Position numbers and translations under genes: made by a program
In this document: positions 9,538 through 19,882 of the stretch, piece after piece
Position numbering within the stretch: the first letter of the stretch is position 1
How the letters are laid out: each line of letters starts with the position of its first letter
Assembly (NCBI GenBank): GCA_903858015.1
Contig: CAIOGZ010000077.1
Coordinates: 124,001 to 188,000 of the forward strand
Direction: 5' to 3'
DNA length: 64,000 bases
Origin: an uncultured cyanobacterium
Lineage (GTDB): Bacteria; Cyanobacteriota; Cyanobacteriia; PCC-6307; Cyanobiaceae
Notes under the pieces: generated by a model
Databases searched by the model: none
The model's input: the letters and a program-made list of their open reading frames with translations, nothing else
What the model was told of the DNA's origin: nothing

Positions 9538-10454
9538 CAGGCGTCGATGCGAATCCGGGTGACCCAGTGTTCATAGGCGGGATCCCGCCCTTCTGTGATC
9601 GCCATCAGACGGTCCCTCAGCTTCTCCATCACCGGTCTGCGGTTTGGCAAATCGGTAGTTTCCAGGCGCCGGACCGGCGTGACCCGGGCCGCGGTACCGC
9701 TGAGGAAGACCTCATCGGCCACGAACAACTCCGTTTTGTCCACCGGCCTCTCCAGCACGGGGATGTCCATCGCCCTTGCCAGCTCAAGCAGACTGGCCCT
9801 AGTGATGCCCTCCAGGATGTCCTGATCCACCGATGGGGTGATCAGCACGCCCTCCCGCACGATGAACAGGTTCATGCCGCTGGCCTCGCTCACCTTGCCG
9901 CGACTATTGAGCAGCAGGGCTTCGTCGAAACCGCTCTTGACGGCCTCGGTTTTGGCCAGGGAGCTGGTGATGTAGGCACCGCTGATCTTGCCCCGCAGCG
10001 GTAGGGAGCGATCCTCCTGGCGGGTCCAGCTACTGAAACGGCAGCTGACCCCCTCCGGCGAGAGGTAATCACCCATTTCGATGCCGTAGATCAAAAAATC
10101 AGTTTCCACATCGTGCAGCCGCGGCGAAATGCCGAGGCCGCAGGTATAAACAAATGGACGCAGATAAAATGATTTACGCGGTTTATTGGCCTGCAGGAAA
10201 GCATGAATCGCCTTGTGCACCGTCTCCTCACTGAGCTCCGTCAGCAACAAGCGGGCGCTCTGGGTCAGTCGCCTGGCATGGCGGTCGGCCCGGAACAGCA
10301 GCACCTCGCCTGGATCGTTGGGGTTGGGCAGGCCGCGCATACCCCCGAAGGCGCCGGTTCCGTAATGGAGGGCGTGGGTCGCCACCGACAAGGTGGCTTC
10401 GGCGAAGGGAACACAGGCACCACCGAACCAGGCATAGGGCAGGAATTGATGCAT
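9537..10454 (-). CDS. ilvE: Branched-chain amino acid aminotransferase (class IV)
   Basis: PLP-dependent transamination of Leu, Ile and Val. 305 residues from the ATG at 10452-10454 ([17 protein letters not shown]), the expected family N-terminus. Visible are [17 protein letters not shown], the PLP lysine in [15 protein letters not shown], and the cofactor-binding [12 protein letters not shown]. The C-terminal part has [15 protein letters not shown]. The stop overlaps the metH start by one base. The 54-base gap to divergent cobN must hold both promoters. Confidence 0.95.
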   Translation of the reverse strand: MHQFLPYAWFGGACVPFAEATLSVATHALHYGTGAFGGMRGLPNPNDPGEVLLFRADRHARRLTQSARLLLTELSEETVHKAIHAFLQANKPRKSFYLRPFVYTCGLGISPRLHDVETDFLIYGIEMGDYLSPEGVSCRFSSWTRQEDRSLPLRGKISGAYITSSLAKTEAVKSGFDEALLLNSRGKVSEASGMNLFIVREGVLITPSVDQDILEGITRASLLELARAMDIPVLERPVDKTELFVADEVFLSGTAARVTPVRRLETTDLPNRRPVMEKLRDRLMAITEGRDPAYEHWVTRIRIDA

Positions 10455-10508
10455 GGCTGGCGGATCACATGCTGCGATCTTCTCACTGCGGACTGCAGGA
10501 TGGGGTTC

Positions 10509-13500
10509 ATGCATCGACTCGCCACCATCCCCGGCGCCTGCGGGCCCGACGACGGCAGCCTCGCCTTCGTGGAGCAGGAGGGCGCCGACGTGGTGCTGCT
10601 CAGCAGCGCCGACACCGATTTAAGGGCCGTCGCCGCCGTGCTGGAGGCGCAGCCTGGCTTGATCCGCTGCTCCCTGCGGGCCCTGAACCTGGCGGCCCTC
10701 GGCCATCCCGCCGTGATCGACCATTACGTTGCCACCACCTTGGCTACAGCCAACCTGGTGGTGGTGCGCCTGCTAGGCGGCCGGGGGCACTGGAGCTATG
10801 GCCTCGAGAGGCTCCAGGCCTGGAGCCGCGGCGCGATCGGTCGAACCTTGCTGGTGCTGGCGGGTACCGCTGAGGAAGAGTGGGCCCTGGCCGATCTGGG
10901 CAACGGCGATCCCGCCTTGGCCGTGGCCCTGGCCGGCTGCCTGCGGGAGGGGGGCCCCACCAACCTGGCCCGGGCGCTGGGCTGTTTCGATCGGGTTCAA
11001 GCCCAGCAGAGCTGTCCGCTACCAGCGGTGGACCCCGCCGCCGATCCCCTCCGCCACGACTGGCGGGACGAGCAGGGGGCGCGGGTGGGCGTGATCCTCT
11101 ACCGGGCCCAGCAGTTGGCCGCTGATACGGCGCTGATGGAAGCCACCTTGGCGGCCCTGCGCCAGCGGGGACTGGCGCCGCGGGGGCTGTGGGTCAGCAG
11201 CTTGCGGGATACCGCAGTGCAGGAGGGGGTGGCTGATCTCTATCGCCGCGAAGCGGTTGAGGCGGTGTTGTGTGGCACGGGCTTCGCTTCGGTGCGGTTT
11301 GAGGAGGCGGGTCTGGGCGCCCCCCTCTGGGAGCGCCTGGGCGTTCCGGTGCTGCAGATGCTTTGCAGCGGCCGCAGCCGCGAGCGTTGGCAGGGGAGCA
11401 GCATTGGCCTCGGCCCACTCGACCTCAGCCTCCAGGTGGTGCTGCCCGAACTGGATGGTCGGATCAGCACCCGGGTGGCGGCCTTCAAAGAGCTGACCAC
11501 AAGCCACGCTGCCCTGGGGACGGCCCTGCACCACGCCCAGCCGGAGCCAGCCCGCCTCGCCTGGATCGCCCAACTGCTGGAGGGCTGGATCGCCTTGGCC
11601 CGCACGCCGGCAAGCCAGCGCCGCGTTGCCCTGGTGCTCGCCAACTACCCAACGCGGAACTCCCGTCTGGCCAATGGGGTGGGGCTCGACACCCCCGCCA
11701 GTGCCAGCTTGATGCTGACTTGGCTGGCGGCGGCGGGTTACCAGCTGGAGCATTCCACCGCCGCGCCGCAGGCGGCCCCTGGTCAGGGTGCAGCGCCACC
11801 CCAATTGCCCGCCGATGGCGATGCCCTGATCCAGCTGCTGCTCAAAGGCCGCACCAACGACCCCGAAAGCGGCCACCGCCCCGCCTTGGACCAGCTGCCG
11901 CTCAGCAGCTACCAGAGTTGGTACGCAACCCTGCCCCAGGAAGGCCGCGACCGACTTGAGGCGGTCTGGGGAGCTCCAGACCAGGACCCAAGCCTCGAAA
12001 CCAACCAGGCGGGGGGGCCGGCTTTCCCAATTCGGGGCCTGCGCTTCGGCCACGTGGCCCTGCTCGTGCAGCCCGACCGCGGCTACGACCGCGCACCCGA
12101 ACTCACCTACCACAGCCCCGATCTGCCCCCCACCCACGCTTACCTGGCCCAGTACCTCTGGTTGCGAACCACGTTTGGCTGCCAGGTGGTGGTCCACGTG
12201 GGCAAACACGGCAATCTCGAATGGTTGCCCGGTAAGGCGGTGGGGCTGGGCGACCAGTGCTACCCGGAATGGGCGCTGGGTCCGATGCCCCACCTCTACC
12301 CCTTCATCGTCAATGACCCCGGCGAGGGCAGCCAGGCCAAGCGGCGCTCCCAGGCCGTGATCCTCGACCACCTCACACCGCCGCTGGGCCGGGCCGGTCT
12401 GCATGGGGAGCTCCAGGCCCTAGAAGCCCTGCTCGACGAATACTGGGAGGCGCGCCAACTGGGGGCCGAACGGGCCGAGCCGCTGCGGCAGCTGCTGGAG
12501 CGCCAGCTGGCCCAACTCCAGCTCCCAGGAGCCGGCATCGATCCAAGCCCCAGCTGCCTGGAGGCGCGACTCTCTGCCGCCGATGGCTATCTCTGCGAGT
12601 TGAAAGAGGCCCAGATCCGGCTGGGCCTGCATACCTATGGCTGCCTGCCGGAAGCGGGCAAATTGGCGGAATTGCTGCTCTGCCTGGCCCGCCCCCCCCA
12701 GGCCGGCTTGCCCGGTCTCACCCAGGCCCTAGCCCTTGACCTGGGCCTGGAGCTGGATCCCTGGGCGGATCGGGAGGAAACGCTGCTCGATCCGGCCGAT
12801 CGCCGCCGGTTGGAGGCGATGGCAGCGGCATCGCCCGGGGGCGAGGCGGCCCCTGCCGGCGACAGTGGCACCCCTGCAGCCCTGCGGCACTGCGGCGACG
12901 GCATCGCCCGACTGGAAGAGCGGGCGCTGGAGCTACTGGAGCAGGCGCTGGCCGCCGCCAGCGAGCCCCCGCCAGCTGCGGCTAGCCAAGGGCCTCCCCG
13001 CCCGGCTCCAGGCAGCTCCACCCAGGCCGTGCTGGCCCATGTACGGGAACAGCTGCTACCGAATCTCCTGGCCTGTGGCGCAGCCGAACGCCAGGCCCTG
13101 TTCCAGGGCCTGGCGGGCGGGCGCATTGCCGCCGGTCCCAGTGGCGCCCCCAGCCGCGGTCGGCCCGATGTGCTGCCCACGGGTCGCAACTTTTACAGCG
13201 TCGATCTGCGCGGGTTGCCGACCGAAGCCGCCTGGGATTTGGGCCGCCGCAGCGCCGAACTGCTGCTCGAAGAGCACCTCCAGGTGGAGGGAGATGACCT
13301 ACGCCATCTGGCCCTTTCGGTCTGGGGCACGGCCACGATGCGCAACGGTGGCGAAGACATCGGCCAGGCCCTGGCCCTGGTCGGGGTGCGGCCGGTATGG
13401 GATGGTCCGAGCCGCCGGATGGTGGATTTGGAGGTGCTGCCCCTGGCCCAGCTGGGGCGGCCGCGGGTGGATGTGACGCTTCGAATTTCAGGGCTATTTC

Positions 13501-14405
13501 GTGATGCCTTTCCCCAGTTGGTGGGCTGGTTCAACCGGGCTTGCCAGCTGGTGGCCGGCCTTGACGAACCTGAAGCCACCAACCCCCTGGCGGCGGCGGC
13601 CCGGCAGGAGGGCCATGCCTGGCGGGTCTACGGCTCCGCTCCCGGGGCCTACGGGGCCGGCCTGCAGGCCCTGATCGACTCCGGCCAATGGGAGAGCCGC
13701 GCCGACCTGGGCGAGGCTTTTCTGCAGTGGAGCTCCTGGCGCTATGGCGAAGCGATCACGGCGGATGGCGGTTCAGGAGCTGGCGGGACTAGCGGCGCCG
13801 GCGACCCTGCCTTGGCGGGAATCGAGGCGACGGCGGATCGGAGCGGCCTCGAGCAGCGGCTGCGTCAGGTCCAGGTGGTGCTCCACAACCAGGACAACCG
13901 GGAGCATGACCTGCTCGATTCCGATGACTACTACCAGTTCCAGGGAGGCTTGAGCGCTGCTGTGCAAGAGCTCCGCGGCAGCGCACCGGCCGTTTGGTTC
14001 GGCGACCATTCCCGCAGCCAACGGCCGCGCATGCATCGCCTTGAGAAGGAACTCGACAAGGTGATCCGCTCGCGCCTGCTCAACCCCCGCTGGATTGGGG
14101 CGATGGCCAGCCACGGCTACAAGGGCGGCTTTGAGATGGCCGCCAGCCTGGATTATCTGTTTGCCTACGATGCCAGCACCGGCCGGGTGCCGGATTGGAG
14201 TTATGGGGCGGTAGCCGATCGCTGGTTGGATGAGCCATCCGTGCTTAGTTTCCTACGCACCAGTAATCCCTGGGCCCTGCGCGACATGGCCGAGCGTTTA
14301 CTGGAGGCCCACCACCGCGGCCTGTGGGAGGGAGCTGCTGAGAAGACGCTGCAGCACCTGCGGGCTTTGGTGCTCAGCAGCGAGGCCCTGATCGAAACCC
14401 CCTGA
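10509..14405 (+). CDS. cobN: Cobaltochelatase large subunit
   Basis: ATP-dependent insertion of cobalt into the corrin ring, working with AAA+/MIDAS partners (ChlI/ChlD-like in cyanobacteria). 1298 residues from the ATG at 10509, with an in-frame alternative at 10500. The N-terminus MHRLATIPG is typical of CobN and differs from ChlH. Landmarks include VLANYPTRNSRLANGVGLDTP (about 375-395), LTYHSPDLPPTHAYLA, VVVHVGKHGNLEWLPGK (about 560-580), GRNFYSVDLRG, NGGEDIGQALALVG and MASHGYKGGFEMA near the C-terminus. Divergent from ilvE-metH. The placement next to the B12-dependent methionine synthase is functionally coherent. I see no cobalamin riboswitch in the short upstream gap. Confidence 0.95.
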   Translation: MHRLATIPGACGPDDGSLAFVEQEGADVVLLSSADTDLRAVAAVLEAQPGLIRCSLRALNLAALGHPAVIDHYVATTLATANLVVVRLLGGRGHWSYGLERLQAWSRGAIGRTLLVLAGTAEEEWALADLGNGDPALAVALAGCLREGGPTNLARALGCFDRVQAQQSCPLPAVDPAADPLRHDWRDEQGARVGVILYRAQQLAADTALMEATLAALRQRGLAPRGLWVSSLRDTAVQEGVADLYRREAVEAVLCGTGFASVRFEEAGLGAPLWERLGVPVLQMLCSGRSRERWQGSSIGLGPLDLSLQVVLPELDGRISTRVAAFKELTTSHAALGTALHHAQPEPARLAWIAQLLEGWIALARTPASQRRVALVLANYPTRNSRLANGVGLDTPASASLMLTWLAAAGYQLEHSTAAPQAAPGQGAAPPQLPADGDALIQLLLKGRTNDPESGHRPALDQLPLSSYQSWYATLPQEGRDRLEAVWGAPDQDPSLETNQAGGPAFPIRGLRFGHVALLVQPDRGYDRAPELTYHSPDLPPTHAYLAQYLWLRTTFGCQVVVHVGKHGNLEWLPGKAVGLGDQCYPEWALGPMPHLYPFIVNDPGEGSQAKRRSQAVILDHLTPPLGRAGLHGELQALEALLDEYWEARQLGAERAEPLRQLLERQLAQLQLPGAGIDPSPSCLEARLSAADGYLCELKEAQIRLGLHTYGCLPEAGKLAELLLCLARPPQAGLPGLTQALALDLGLELDPWADREETLLDPADRRRLEAMAAASPGGEAAPAGDSGTPAALRHCGDGIARLEERALELLEQALAAASEPPPAAASQGPPRPAPGSSTQAVLAHVREQLLPNLLACGAAERQALFQGLAGGRIAAGPSGAPSRGRPDVLPTGRNFYSVDLRGLPTEAAWDLGRRSAELLLEEHLQVEGDDLRHLALSVWGTATMRNGGEDIGQALALVGVRPVWDGPSRRMVDLEVLPLAQLGRPRVDVTLRISGLFRDAFPQLVGWFNRACQLVAGLDEPEATNPLAAAARQEGHAWRVYGSAPGAYGAGLQALIDSGQWESRADLGEAFLQWSSWRYGEAITADGGSGAGGTSGAGDPALAGIEATADRSGLEQRLRQVQVVLHNQDNREHDLLDSDDYYQFQGGLSAAVQELRGSAPAVWFGDHSRSQRPRMHRLEKELDKVIRSRLLNPRWIGAMASHGYKGGFEMAASLDYLFAYDASTGRVPDWSYGAVADRWLDEPSVLSFLRTSNPWALRDMAERLLEAHHRGLWEGAAEKTLQHLRALVLSSEALIETP

Positions 14406-14410
14406 TGGGC

Positions 14411-14944
14411 TCAGCTGGTGATCTCCTTGGCCATCGCCTTGAACGGATCGGTGGCACCGGGTTTGCCGTTCTGGTTGGTGTTAGCCGGCTGGGCGGGGTC
14501 CACCGGGCGGATTGAAGCAGGACTGCCTGGTTCGTTGACACCGCTGAGGGCGGTGCCCTTGAGCTTCTGGGCCAACTGGGCCGGTGACATTGTCTGGGCG
14601 AAGGTTTTCTTCACCGCTTTGGGCACACCGCCGGTGAGGTTCACCTCGACCTCGGCATCGGTGCTGCTGGTGCCAGCCAGGCCGGGGGTCATCGTTTCCA
14701 GCCGGGCTTCCATGGAAGCCACCTCCACCACCATCTCCTTATTGCCGGGGCTGTCGGCAGTGCCGGGGAAGGTGCGGCGGATCGTGTTCGAGCGCCGCAT
14801 GAAATTGACATCACCAAGGCTGGTGGAGGCCTCGGGGTCCAGGAAGAAGGTTTCCTTCTCCTTCTTGGGCTTCGGACGCTCGGATGGGGCCGAAACCTTC
14901 AGCGGGTTGGCGCTGGAACCGAGGAGGCGATCAAACAGACCCAT
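14411..14944 (-). CDS. Conserved hypothetical cyanobacterial protein
   Basis: 177 residues from the ATG at 14942-14944 (MGLFDRLLGSSANPLKV). The conserved-looking core is KKEKETFFLDPEASTSLGDV followed by MRRSNTIRRTFPG and MVVEVASMEARLE. The C-terminal third is Pro/Asn/Gly-rich and probably disordered. No signal peptide, membrane helix or enzyme motif is visible. I associate this pattern with marine and freshwater Synechococcus/Cyanobium genomes but know no function. It lies 26 bases downstream of the PHP gene on the same strand, so co-transcription is likely, and converges with cobN only 5 bases away. Confidence 0.7.
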   Translation of the reverse strand: MGLFDRLLGSSANPLKVSAPSERPKPKKEKETFFLDPEASTSLGDVNFMRRSNTIRRTFPGTADSPGNKEMVVEVASMEARLETMTPGLAGTSSTDAEVEVNLTGGVPKAVKKTFAQTMSPAQLAQKLKGTALSGVNEPGSPASIRPVDPAQPANTNQNGKPGATDPFKAMAKEITS

Positions 14945-14970
14945 GGGCGGAAAGTATCTGTTAGCAAACC

Positions 14971-15639
14971 CTAGCGGCCCTGGAGCGCCAAGCCATGGGT
15001 ATCCGTACCGCAACTCTGCAAAAGGCCCCGTTGGCCCAGATCGCGGGCAATGGCCTCGCAGACCAGCGGTGTGGGGCGCCAGCAACTGCCCATGGCGTAG
15101 TCGTACCAGGCTTCGGCCCCATCCAGCCCAGCGGCCGCCGCCGCGGCAATCAGCCTCTGGTGCGGTAGCCGGTAGCGGGCTGGATGGGCCAACAGGGCCA
15201 GGCCGCCTGCCGAGCGGATCGCCGCCACCACCGCCTCGACCCGCAGCCCCGGACCCACCACCGCCTGGCCCTGCAGATAGGGCTCAAGCGCCGAGTGATC
15301 GGGCCCAAAGCCCAGGCCGAGCACGTGGACCAGACAACCCTCCAATAGACAGCTGATTTCCACCCCCCGCCACAGGGTTGGCGCCGCCCGACCGGCTTGG
15401 TGTTCCCGCTCGAAGACAACCCCGATCCGCCCATGGGCCGCCAGGGCGTGGTGGTCGGTCACGGCGAGGTGCTCAAGGCCGATCGCCAGGGCCTGGGCCG
15501 CCAGCTGCTCGGGCGCCAGGCTGCCATCGCTGCAGAGGGTGTGGCAGTGGAAATTGAGCTGGGTCGGACAGCTCTCGGGGCCTACCTGCTGCAACACAGC
15601 GGTAAGCGGATGGGTTGACGCCTCATTCCGCAGCACCAT
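14971..15639 (-). CDS. PHP-domain metal-dependent phosphoesterase
   Basis: 222 residues from the ATG at 15637-15639. The PHP metal-binding motifs are in order: FHCHTLCSDGS (motif 1), VTDHHALAAH (motif 2), GVEISCLLEG (motif 3), ALLAHPARY (motif 4) and GTDTHG at the C-terminus. Stand-alone PHP proteins of this size are phosphoesterases acting on nucleotides or oligonucleotides such as pAp (YciV/RnaseAM-like); the substrate here is inferred only. The gene start overlaps the hemJ stop by 17 bases, which points to one transcript with hemJ. Confidence 0.85.
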   Translation of the reverse strand: MVLRNEASTHPLTAVLQQVGPESCPTQLNFHCHTLCSDGSLAPEQLAAQALAIGLEHLAVTDHHALAAHGRIGVVFEREHQAGRAAPTLWRGVEISCLLEGCLVHVLGLGFGPDHSALEPYLQGQAVVGPGLRVEAVVAAIRSAGGLALLAHPARYRLPHQRLIAAAAAAGLDGAEAWYDYAMGSCWRPTPLVCEAIARDLGQRGLLQSCGTDTHGLALQGR

Positions 15640-16348
15640 CACCGTCTCCACTAGGTCCCTGGCGGCGATCGGCCCAGCCAGGACTCGGGGCCGCCAGGGC
15701 GGTGGCCGTGGCGGCAAGCAAGCCGGCCCGTTCGGCCCTTAGCCGGCGCCAGCGGGCATAGAACTGGATCGAGGCGGCCATCGCCAGCACCAGCGCCACC
15801 AGGAACCAGGTGGCGGCCCCGGTGGGGAACTGGTTCTTGAACACCACCAGCATGACCACCACCACCAGCAGCAAGGTGGGCAGTTCATTGAAGGCCCGCA
15901 GCTGGCGGGGACCCCACGGGCAGCTGCCCTGGCGGAGCTGCCCCATCAAGCGGTAGCAAAAGGCGTGGTAAGCGAGCAAGGCCGCCACGCAGGCCAATTT
16001 GACGTGCATCCAACCTTGCTGCAACCAGGCGGGGTTGACGCTCAGCAGCCCCACCGCCATGGCCAGGGCCACCACCATGCCGGGGGTGGTGATGATGTTG
16101 GCCAGGCGCTGCTCCATCAGGGCGTACTGGCTCTGGAAGGCTGCCTTGAGGGTCGGCTCCAGCTCCTCGGCCTCGCGGTGATAAATGAACAGCCGCACCA
16201 AGTAGAAGAGGCCGGCGAACCACACCACCACCCCCACGATGTGGAGAGTCTTGAACCAGAGGTAGGCCTCGGGGGGCCAGCTGAGGACTGGCGTCATCAG
16301 GGCCGTCATCGGCAGGGCCGTCATCGGGGCCGTCATGGGTAGCGCCAC
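15623..16348 (-). CDS. hemJ: Protoporphyrinogen IX oxidase, HemJ type
   Basis: Integral membrane enzyme converting protoporphyrinogen IX to protoporphyrin IX for heme and chlorophyll; most cyanobacteria use this type. Several hydrophobic helices are visible. The conserved histidine sits in the first helix (WFKTLHIVGVVVWFAGLFYLVRLFIYHRE), and an arginine/lysine pair in the middle (GWMHVKLACVAALLAYHAFCYR) matches the family. The C-terminus has a Gly/Pro-rich tail of ~30 residues that is not part of the domain. The N-terminus has five in-frame methionines within 18 codons produced by a short DNA repeat. The true start may be as late as 16297, which gives MTPVLSWPPEAYLW. Confidence 0.88.
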   Translation of the reverse strand: MALPMTAPMTALPMTALMTPVLSWPPEAYLWFKTLHIVGVVVWFAGLFYLVRLFIYHREAEELEPTLKAAFQSQYALMEQRLANIITTPGMVVALAMAVGLLSVNPAWLQQGWMHVKLACVAALLAYHAFCYRLMGQLRQGSCPWGPRQLRAFNELPTLLLVVVVMLVVFKNQFPTGAATWFLVALVLAMAASIQFYARWRRLRAERAGLLAATATALAAPSPGWADRRQGPSGDGDGAAE

Positions 16349-16720
16349 TATCGCCGGCCAGGCTAGGGGCTACCTGTAGACCACCAGGGTCGAGCTGGGC
16401 CGGCGGGCAAAACAGCCACCCTCGCCAATCGATCGGCTGCTGTCCGGGACCCAGGCTCCCGTCCTGGCCTGGAGAGCACCAAAGCCAGAGGAGCAAGCCG
16501 AGTACAAAAGGATCGACGCCGTCATCAACAGAGCCGCTTAAGAGTTGTTATAGCCCAACGATCATGGCTGCCAGTTTAGCTGCGATCACGAGCTGGAAAG
16601 TCGAGTCGATTAGGGCCAGTCCGCAACAGCGGTGCTTGGGATCGGTGCAGGAGGCGAAACCATAGGGCCGCTGCATAGGGCCGACACCTAAAGCCTGGAA
16701 CTCCTGAAGATCAGTGGTTG
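16349..16720 (-). promoter_or_regulatory. Gene-free stretch upstream of hemJ
   Basis: About 370 bases between the hemJ start and the uvrC stop, both on the minus strand. It should hold the hemJ promoter. On the minus strand TATAAC at about 16547-16552 could be a -10 box, but no good -35 lies 16-18 bases before it. No terminator for uvrC and no RNA gene is evident. Confidence 0.25.
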
Positions 16721-18793
16721 TTAAGAGGCCAAATCCGTAATCTCCGAGCCAGGATCGGAATCGGGCCCACCATGGAAATACTCCCAGATCTGCCGGGCCA
16801 GGGCAGGCCCCACCCCGGGGGCAGCCGCGATCTGTTCGGGACTGGCGATTTGAACAGCGTCGATCGAGCGGAAGTGGGCCAGGATCTCCCTCACCCGCTT
16901 CGGCCCCAACCCCGGGATCTCACTAAGCCGCGAACGCTTCATCCGCTCACCCCGCTGCTGGCGGTGGAAACTGACCGCAAAGCGATGGGCCTCATCGCGC
17001 AAGCGCCGCAGCAGTTGCAAGCCCAGTTGATCGGCGTCGCTCTCGAGCGGCAGTTTCGCCCCCGGCAGGAACACCTCCTCGCGCTGCTTGGCCAGGGAAC
17101 ACACCACCAACTCCTCGTGCAGGTTGAGCTCCCGCAAGGCCTCGACCACCGCCGAAAGCTGGCCCTTACCGCCATCGATCATCACCAGATCGGGCCAATC
17201 ATTGAGCCCGCCGGTATGCAGGGCCGTATCGGCGGCGCGGCGTAACTGGGCCAGGTCAGCCCCCTCGGCTTTGGCCTGGGCCCAGCGGCGAAAGCGGCGG
17301 CGCATGATTTCAGCCATGGCCATGAAGTCGTCGGAATGGCCGGCGCGAATCGAACTGCTTTGAATACGGTATTTGCGGTAGTGCTGCTTGGCGGGCAGCC
17401 CGTCGATGAACACCACTTGGGAAGCCACCGCATCGCTGCCCTGGATATGGCTGATGTCGAAGCCCTCGATCCGCCGCGGCGGGGTCGGGAGTTCTAAGAG
17501 CTGGGCCAAATCCTCCGTGGCGAGTTGCTGTTGCTCTGCCCCGCGCTGGGCCCGCTGCAACTCGTAGGAGGCATTGCGCTCCACCAGCTCGATCAGGTCC
17601 GCTTTCTGCTGACGCTGCGGCACCGCCAACTGCAGCCGCCGGCCCCGTCGCTCCTGCAGCCAAGCGTGGATCAGGGCCTGCTGGGGCAGCGGATGCTGCA
17701 ACAGCAACTCCGGCGGAATCTCCACCGCTTCCACTTGGCTGTAGTGCTCTTCAACCACCCGCTGCAGGATGCGGCCTGGATCGGTGGGACTGCCATCGGC
17801 GGCCACCGCATCGGCCGTGTAGCCCAACCGCCCCACTAATTTGCCGGCCCGCATTTGGAACAGCTGCACCGCAGCCAGCCGCCCATCGGAGGCCAGGGCC
17901 ACCACATCACGGCTCACGGAGCTGTCGCCCAGGCCGAGCTTTTGGTCGGTGCTGAGGGCATCAAGCCCCTGCAGCTGGTCGCGAACCCGGGCGGCGGCTT
18001 CATAATCGAGGCGCTCCGCATAGCGATCCATCTGCACGCGCAACAGATCCAGCAGCTCGTCGTTGCGACCTTGAAACACCATCGCCACCTTGCGTAGGCC
18101 GTGGTGGTACTGCTCGGAACTGATCTTTTCCTGGCACACCCCGGGACATCGGCCGATGTCGTAGTTGAGACAGGTGCGATCGCGATAGAGAGGTACGGGA
18201 CGTTGACGCAGCGGAAACACCCGTTTCACCACGGCCAAAGTGCGGCGCAGCAAGCCCACATCCACGTAGGGGCCGTAGAAGCGATCCAGCGGCGAGCGGT
18301 CGCGACGGCGGCGGGTGATGAAGATACGCGGGTAGGCTTCGCTCCAGGTGATGCAAAGGTAAGGATACTTCTTATCGTCCTTCAGTAACACATTGAAATG
18401 GGGCTGGTGATGCTTGATCAAATTGGATTCGAGCACGAGGGCTTCGGCCTCGTTATCGGTGACGATGAACTCGATATCGCACACCTGGCGCACCATCAGG
18501 GCGATGCGGGGGCTATGGCCGTGGCCGCCGCCACTCTGGAAATAACTGCGTACCCGGTGGCGCAGCACCTTGGCCTTGCCGATGTAAAGAATGCGGTCTT
18601 CACGATCCCGCATCAAATAACAGCCGGGTTCGGCCGGCACCTCCCGCAGCCGGGCCTTCAGCCGTTCCGGTTGCTGCAGCAGGCAAGGGGAAAGCTCAGG
18701 CGTACCAAGCTCGGGCATGGCAAGCCCAGCTTCCCCAGGCTGATCGGAAACCGCTTCAAGTGGATCGGGGAAGGATTCAGGGCTAACTGCCAC
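16721..18793 (-). CDS. uvrC: Excinuclease ABC subunit C
   Basis: Makes both incisions around a lesion in nucleotide excision repair. 690 residues. The GIY-YIG nuclease domain (about 50-135) has [10 protein letters not shown] and [21 protein letters not shown] motif lies near 235-270 ([18 protein letters not shown]). The RNase H-like C-terminal nuclease has [12 protein letters not shown] and [10 protein letters not shown], followed by two helix-hairpin-helix motifs ([12 protein letters not shown] and [16 protein letters not shown]). The first ~40 residues are extra and an internal ATG at 18718 is an alternative start. The gene begins 15 bases after the flavin reductase stop. Confidence 0.96.
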   Translation of the reverse strand: MAVSPESFPDPLEAVSDQPGEAGLAMPELGTPELSPCLLQQPERLKARLREVPAEPGCYLMRDREDRILYIGKAKVLRHRVRSYFQSGGGHGHSPRIALMVRQVCDIEFIVTDNEAEALVLESNLIKHHQPHFNVLLKDDKKYPYLCITWSEAYPRIFITRRRRDRSPLDRFYGPYVDVGLLRRTLAVVKRVFPLRQRPVPLYRDRTCLNYDIGRCPGVCQEKISSEQYHHGLRKVAMVFQGRNDELLDLLRVQMDRYAERLDYEAAARVRDQLQGLDALSTDQKLGLGDSSVSRDVVALASDGRLAAVQLFQMRAGKLVGRLGYTADAVAADGSPTDPGRILQRVVEEHYSQVEAVEIPPELLLQHPLPQQALIHAWLQERRGRRLQLAVPQRQQKADLIELVERNASYELQRAQRGAEQQQLATEDLAQLLELPTPPRRIEGFDISHIQGSDAVASQVVFIDGLPAKQHYRKYRIQSSSIRAGHSDDFMAMAEIMRRRFRRWAQAKAEGADLAQLRRAADTALHTGGLNDWPDLVMIDGGKGQLSAVVEALRELNLHEELVVCSLAKQREEVFLPGAKLPLESDADQLGLQLLRRLRDEAHRFAVSFHRQQRGERMKRSRLSEIPGLGPKRVREILAHFRSIDAVQIASPEQIAAAPGVGPALARQIWEYFHGGPDSDPGSEITDLAS

Positions 18794-18808
18794 GACCGGA
18801 GCAGCGGC

Positions 18809-19300
18809 TCAACCGCCGTACTGCCAGCCGGTGCTAGCCAATTCCAGGGCATCGCCTTCCCGCAGCAGGGTGGCGCTTTTCACCGCACCGACAAACACGG
18901 TGTGGTCGCCATGGGCCACCGTGCCGACCAGCTCACATTCCACGCCGCCGAGGCCATCCTCCAGAATGGGCAAGCCCAGCGGACCGAGCCGAAAGGGGGC
19001 AGCATCAAAGCGGCCACCGATGGCCGCCTGGGGCTTAAAGAACACGGCCGCCAGATCCTTCTGGTCCGCCCGCAGCACGTTGAGGGAGAAACGGCCGGTG
19101 CGAGAGATCATGCCATTGCTGGTCGAATCGGCCCGCACCGCCATCACCACCAGGGGGGGCTCAAAGGATCCCTGGGTCACCCAGCTGGCGGTAAAGCCGT
19201 TGACCTGGTCGCCCTCGGCGACGCCACAGATGAACAGACCATGGGGAATCTTGCGCAGCAGGGTCTTCTTGGCTGCGTCATCGAGGCTGACGTCGGACAT
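18809..19300 (-). CDS. Flavin reductase domain protein (FMN-binding)
   Basis: 163 residues. The split-barrel flavin reductase pattern is present: LLRKIPHGLFICGVAEGDQVNGFTASW at the N-terminus, then FEPPLVVMAVRADSTS and GRFSLNVL, with GGVECELVGTVAHGDHTVFVGAV in the second half. This matches the flavin reductase module also fused at the C-terminus of cyanobacterial flavodiiron proteins, but here it stands alone. It would use NAD(P)H to reduce FMN, with the electron acceptor unknown. Directly upstream of uvrC on the same strand and divergent from coaD. Confidence 0.85.
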   Translation of the reverse strand: MSDVSLDDAAKKTLLRKIPHGLFICGVAEGDQVNGFTASWVTQGSFEPPLVVMAVRADSTSNGMISRTGRFSLNVLRADQKDLAAVFFKPQAAIGGRFDAAPFRLGPLGLPILEDGLGGVECELVGTVAHGDHTVFVGAVKSATLLREGDALELASTGWQYGG

Positions 19301-19389
19301 GATTCTGGCGGTGCGCTCGTGGCAAGACTCTAGGCAGCGGAGCTGCGATCCTGAACCAACGCAAAGGACCTGACCCCACCCGCCCTGGC

Positions 19390-19881
19390 ATGCGCGCCCT
19401 CTATCCCGGCAGCTTCGACCCCCTCACCCTCGGCCATCTCGACCTGATCGAGCGCAGCAGCCGCCTGTTCGAGCGCCTGGTGGTGGCGGTGCTTCAGAAC
19501 CCCCTCAAGCAACCAACCTTCCCGCTGGCCCAGCGGCTGGACCAGATCCGCGCCGCCACCAACCACCTGCCCGGGGTTGAGGTCGGCAGTTTCGATGGGC
19601 TGACGGTGGAGTTCGCCCGCAGCACCGGCGCCACCGTGATCCTGCGGGGCTTGAGGGCCCTCAGTGACTTCGAGTTCGAGCTCCAGATCGCCCACACCAA
19701 CAAAAGCCTCGACCCGGCGATCGAGACCCTTTTCCTTGCCACCGCCGTGCACCACAGTTTCCTGAGCAGTTCGGTGGTCAAGGAGGTGGCACGGTTCGGT
19801 GGCGATGTCAGCCACATGGTGCCGGCGGGAGTGGCGCAGGACCTCCAGAGGCTCTTTAATCGGCCATCACCTCCCGGATGA
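19390..19881 (+). CDS. coaD: Phosphopantetheine adenylyltransferase
   Basis: Penultimate step of coenzyme A synthesis, adenylating 4'-phosphopantetheine. 163 residues, the normal length. The nucleotidyltransferase motif is [19 protein letters not shown] (T/HxGH form), with the second motif [15 protein letters not shown] and the ISSS-like loop [17 protein letters not shown]. The stop lies one base before the start of the downstream coiled-coil gene, so the two are almost certainly co-transcribed. Confidence 0.96.
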   Translation: MRALYPGSFDPLTLGHLDLIERSSRLFERLVVAVLQNPLKQPTFPLAQRLDQIRAATNHLPGVEVGSFDGLTVEFARSTGATVILRGLRALSDFEFELQIAHTNKSLDPAIETLFLATAVHHSFLSSSVVKEVARFGGDVSHMVPAGVAQDLQRLFNRPSPPG

Positions 19882-19882
19882 C

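Noticed and set aside
8509-9576. 355-codon plus-strand open frame
   Set aside because: Antisense to metH; His/Arg/Gly-rich and without any recognisable motif.
10455-10508. Cobalamin riboswitch before ilvE-metH or cobN
   Set aside because: Only 54 bases separate the divergent starts, too short for the aptamer, and no B12-box-like sequence was seen.
11019-12404. 461-codon minus-strand open frame
   Set aside because: Antisense to the well-supported cobN; composition is that of a shadow frame.
10509-14405. Magnesium chelatase subunit ChlH
   Set aside because: The MHRLATIPG start and internal motifs follow CobN rather than ChlH.
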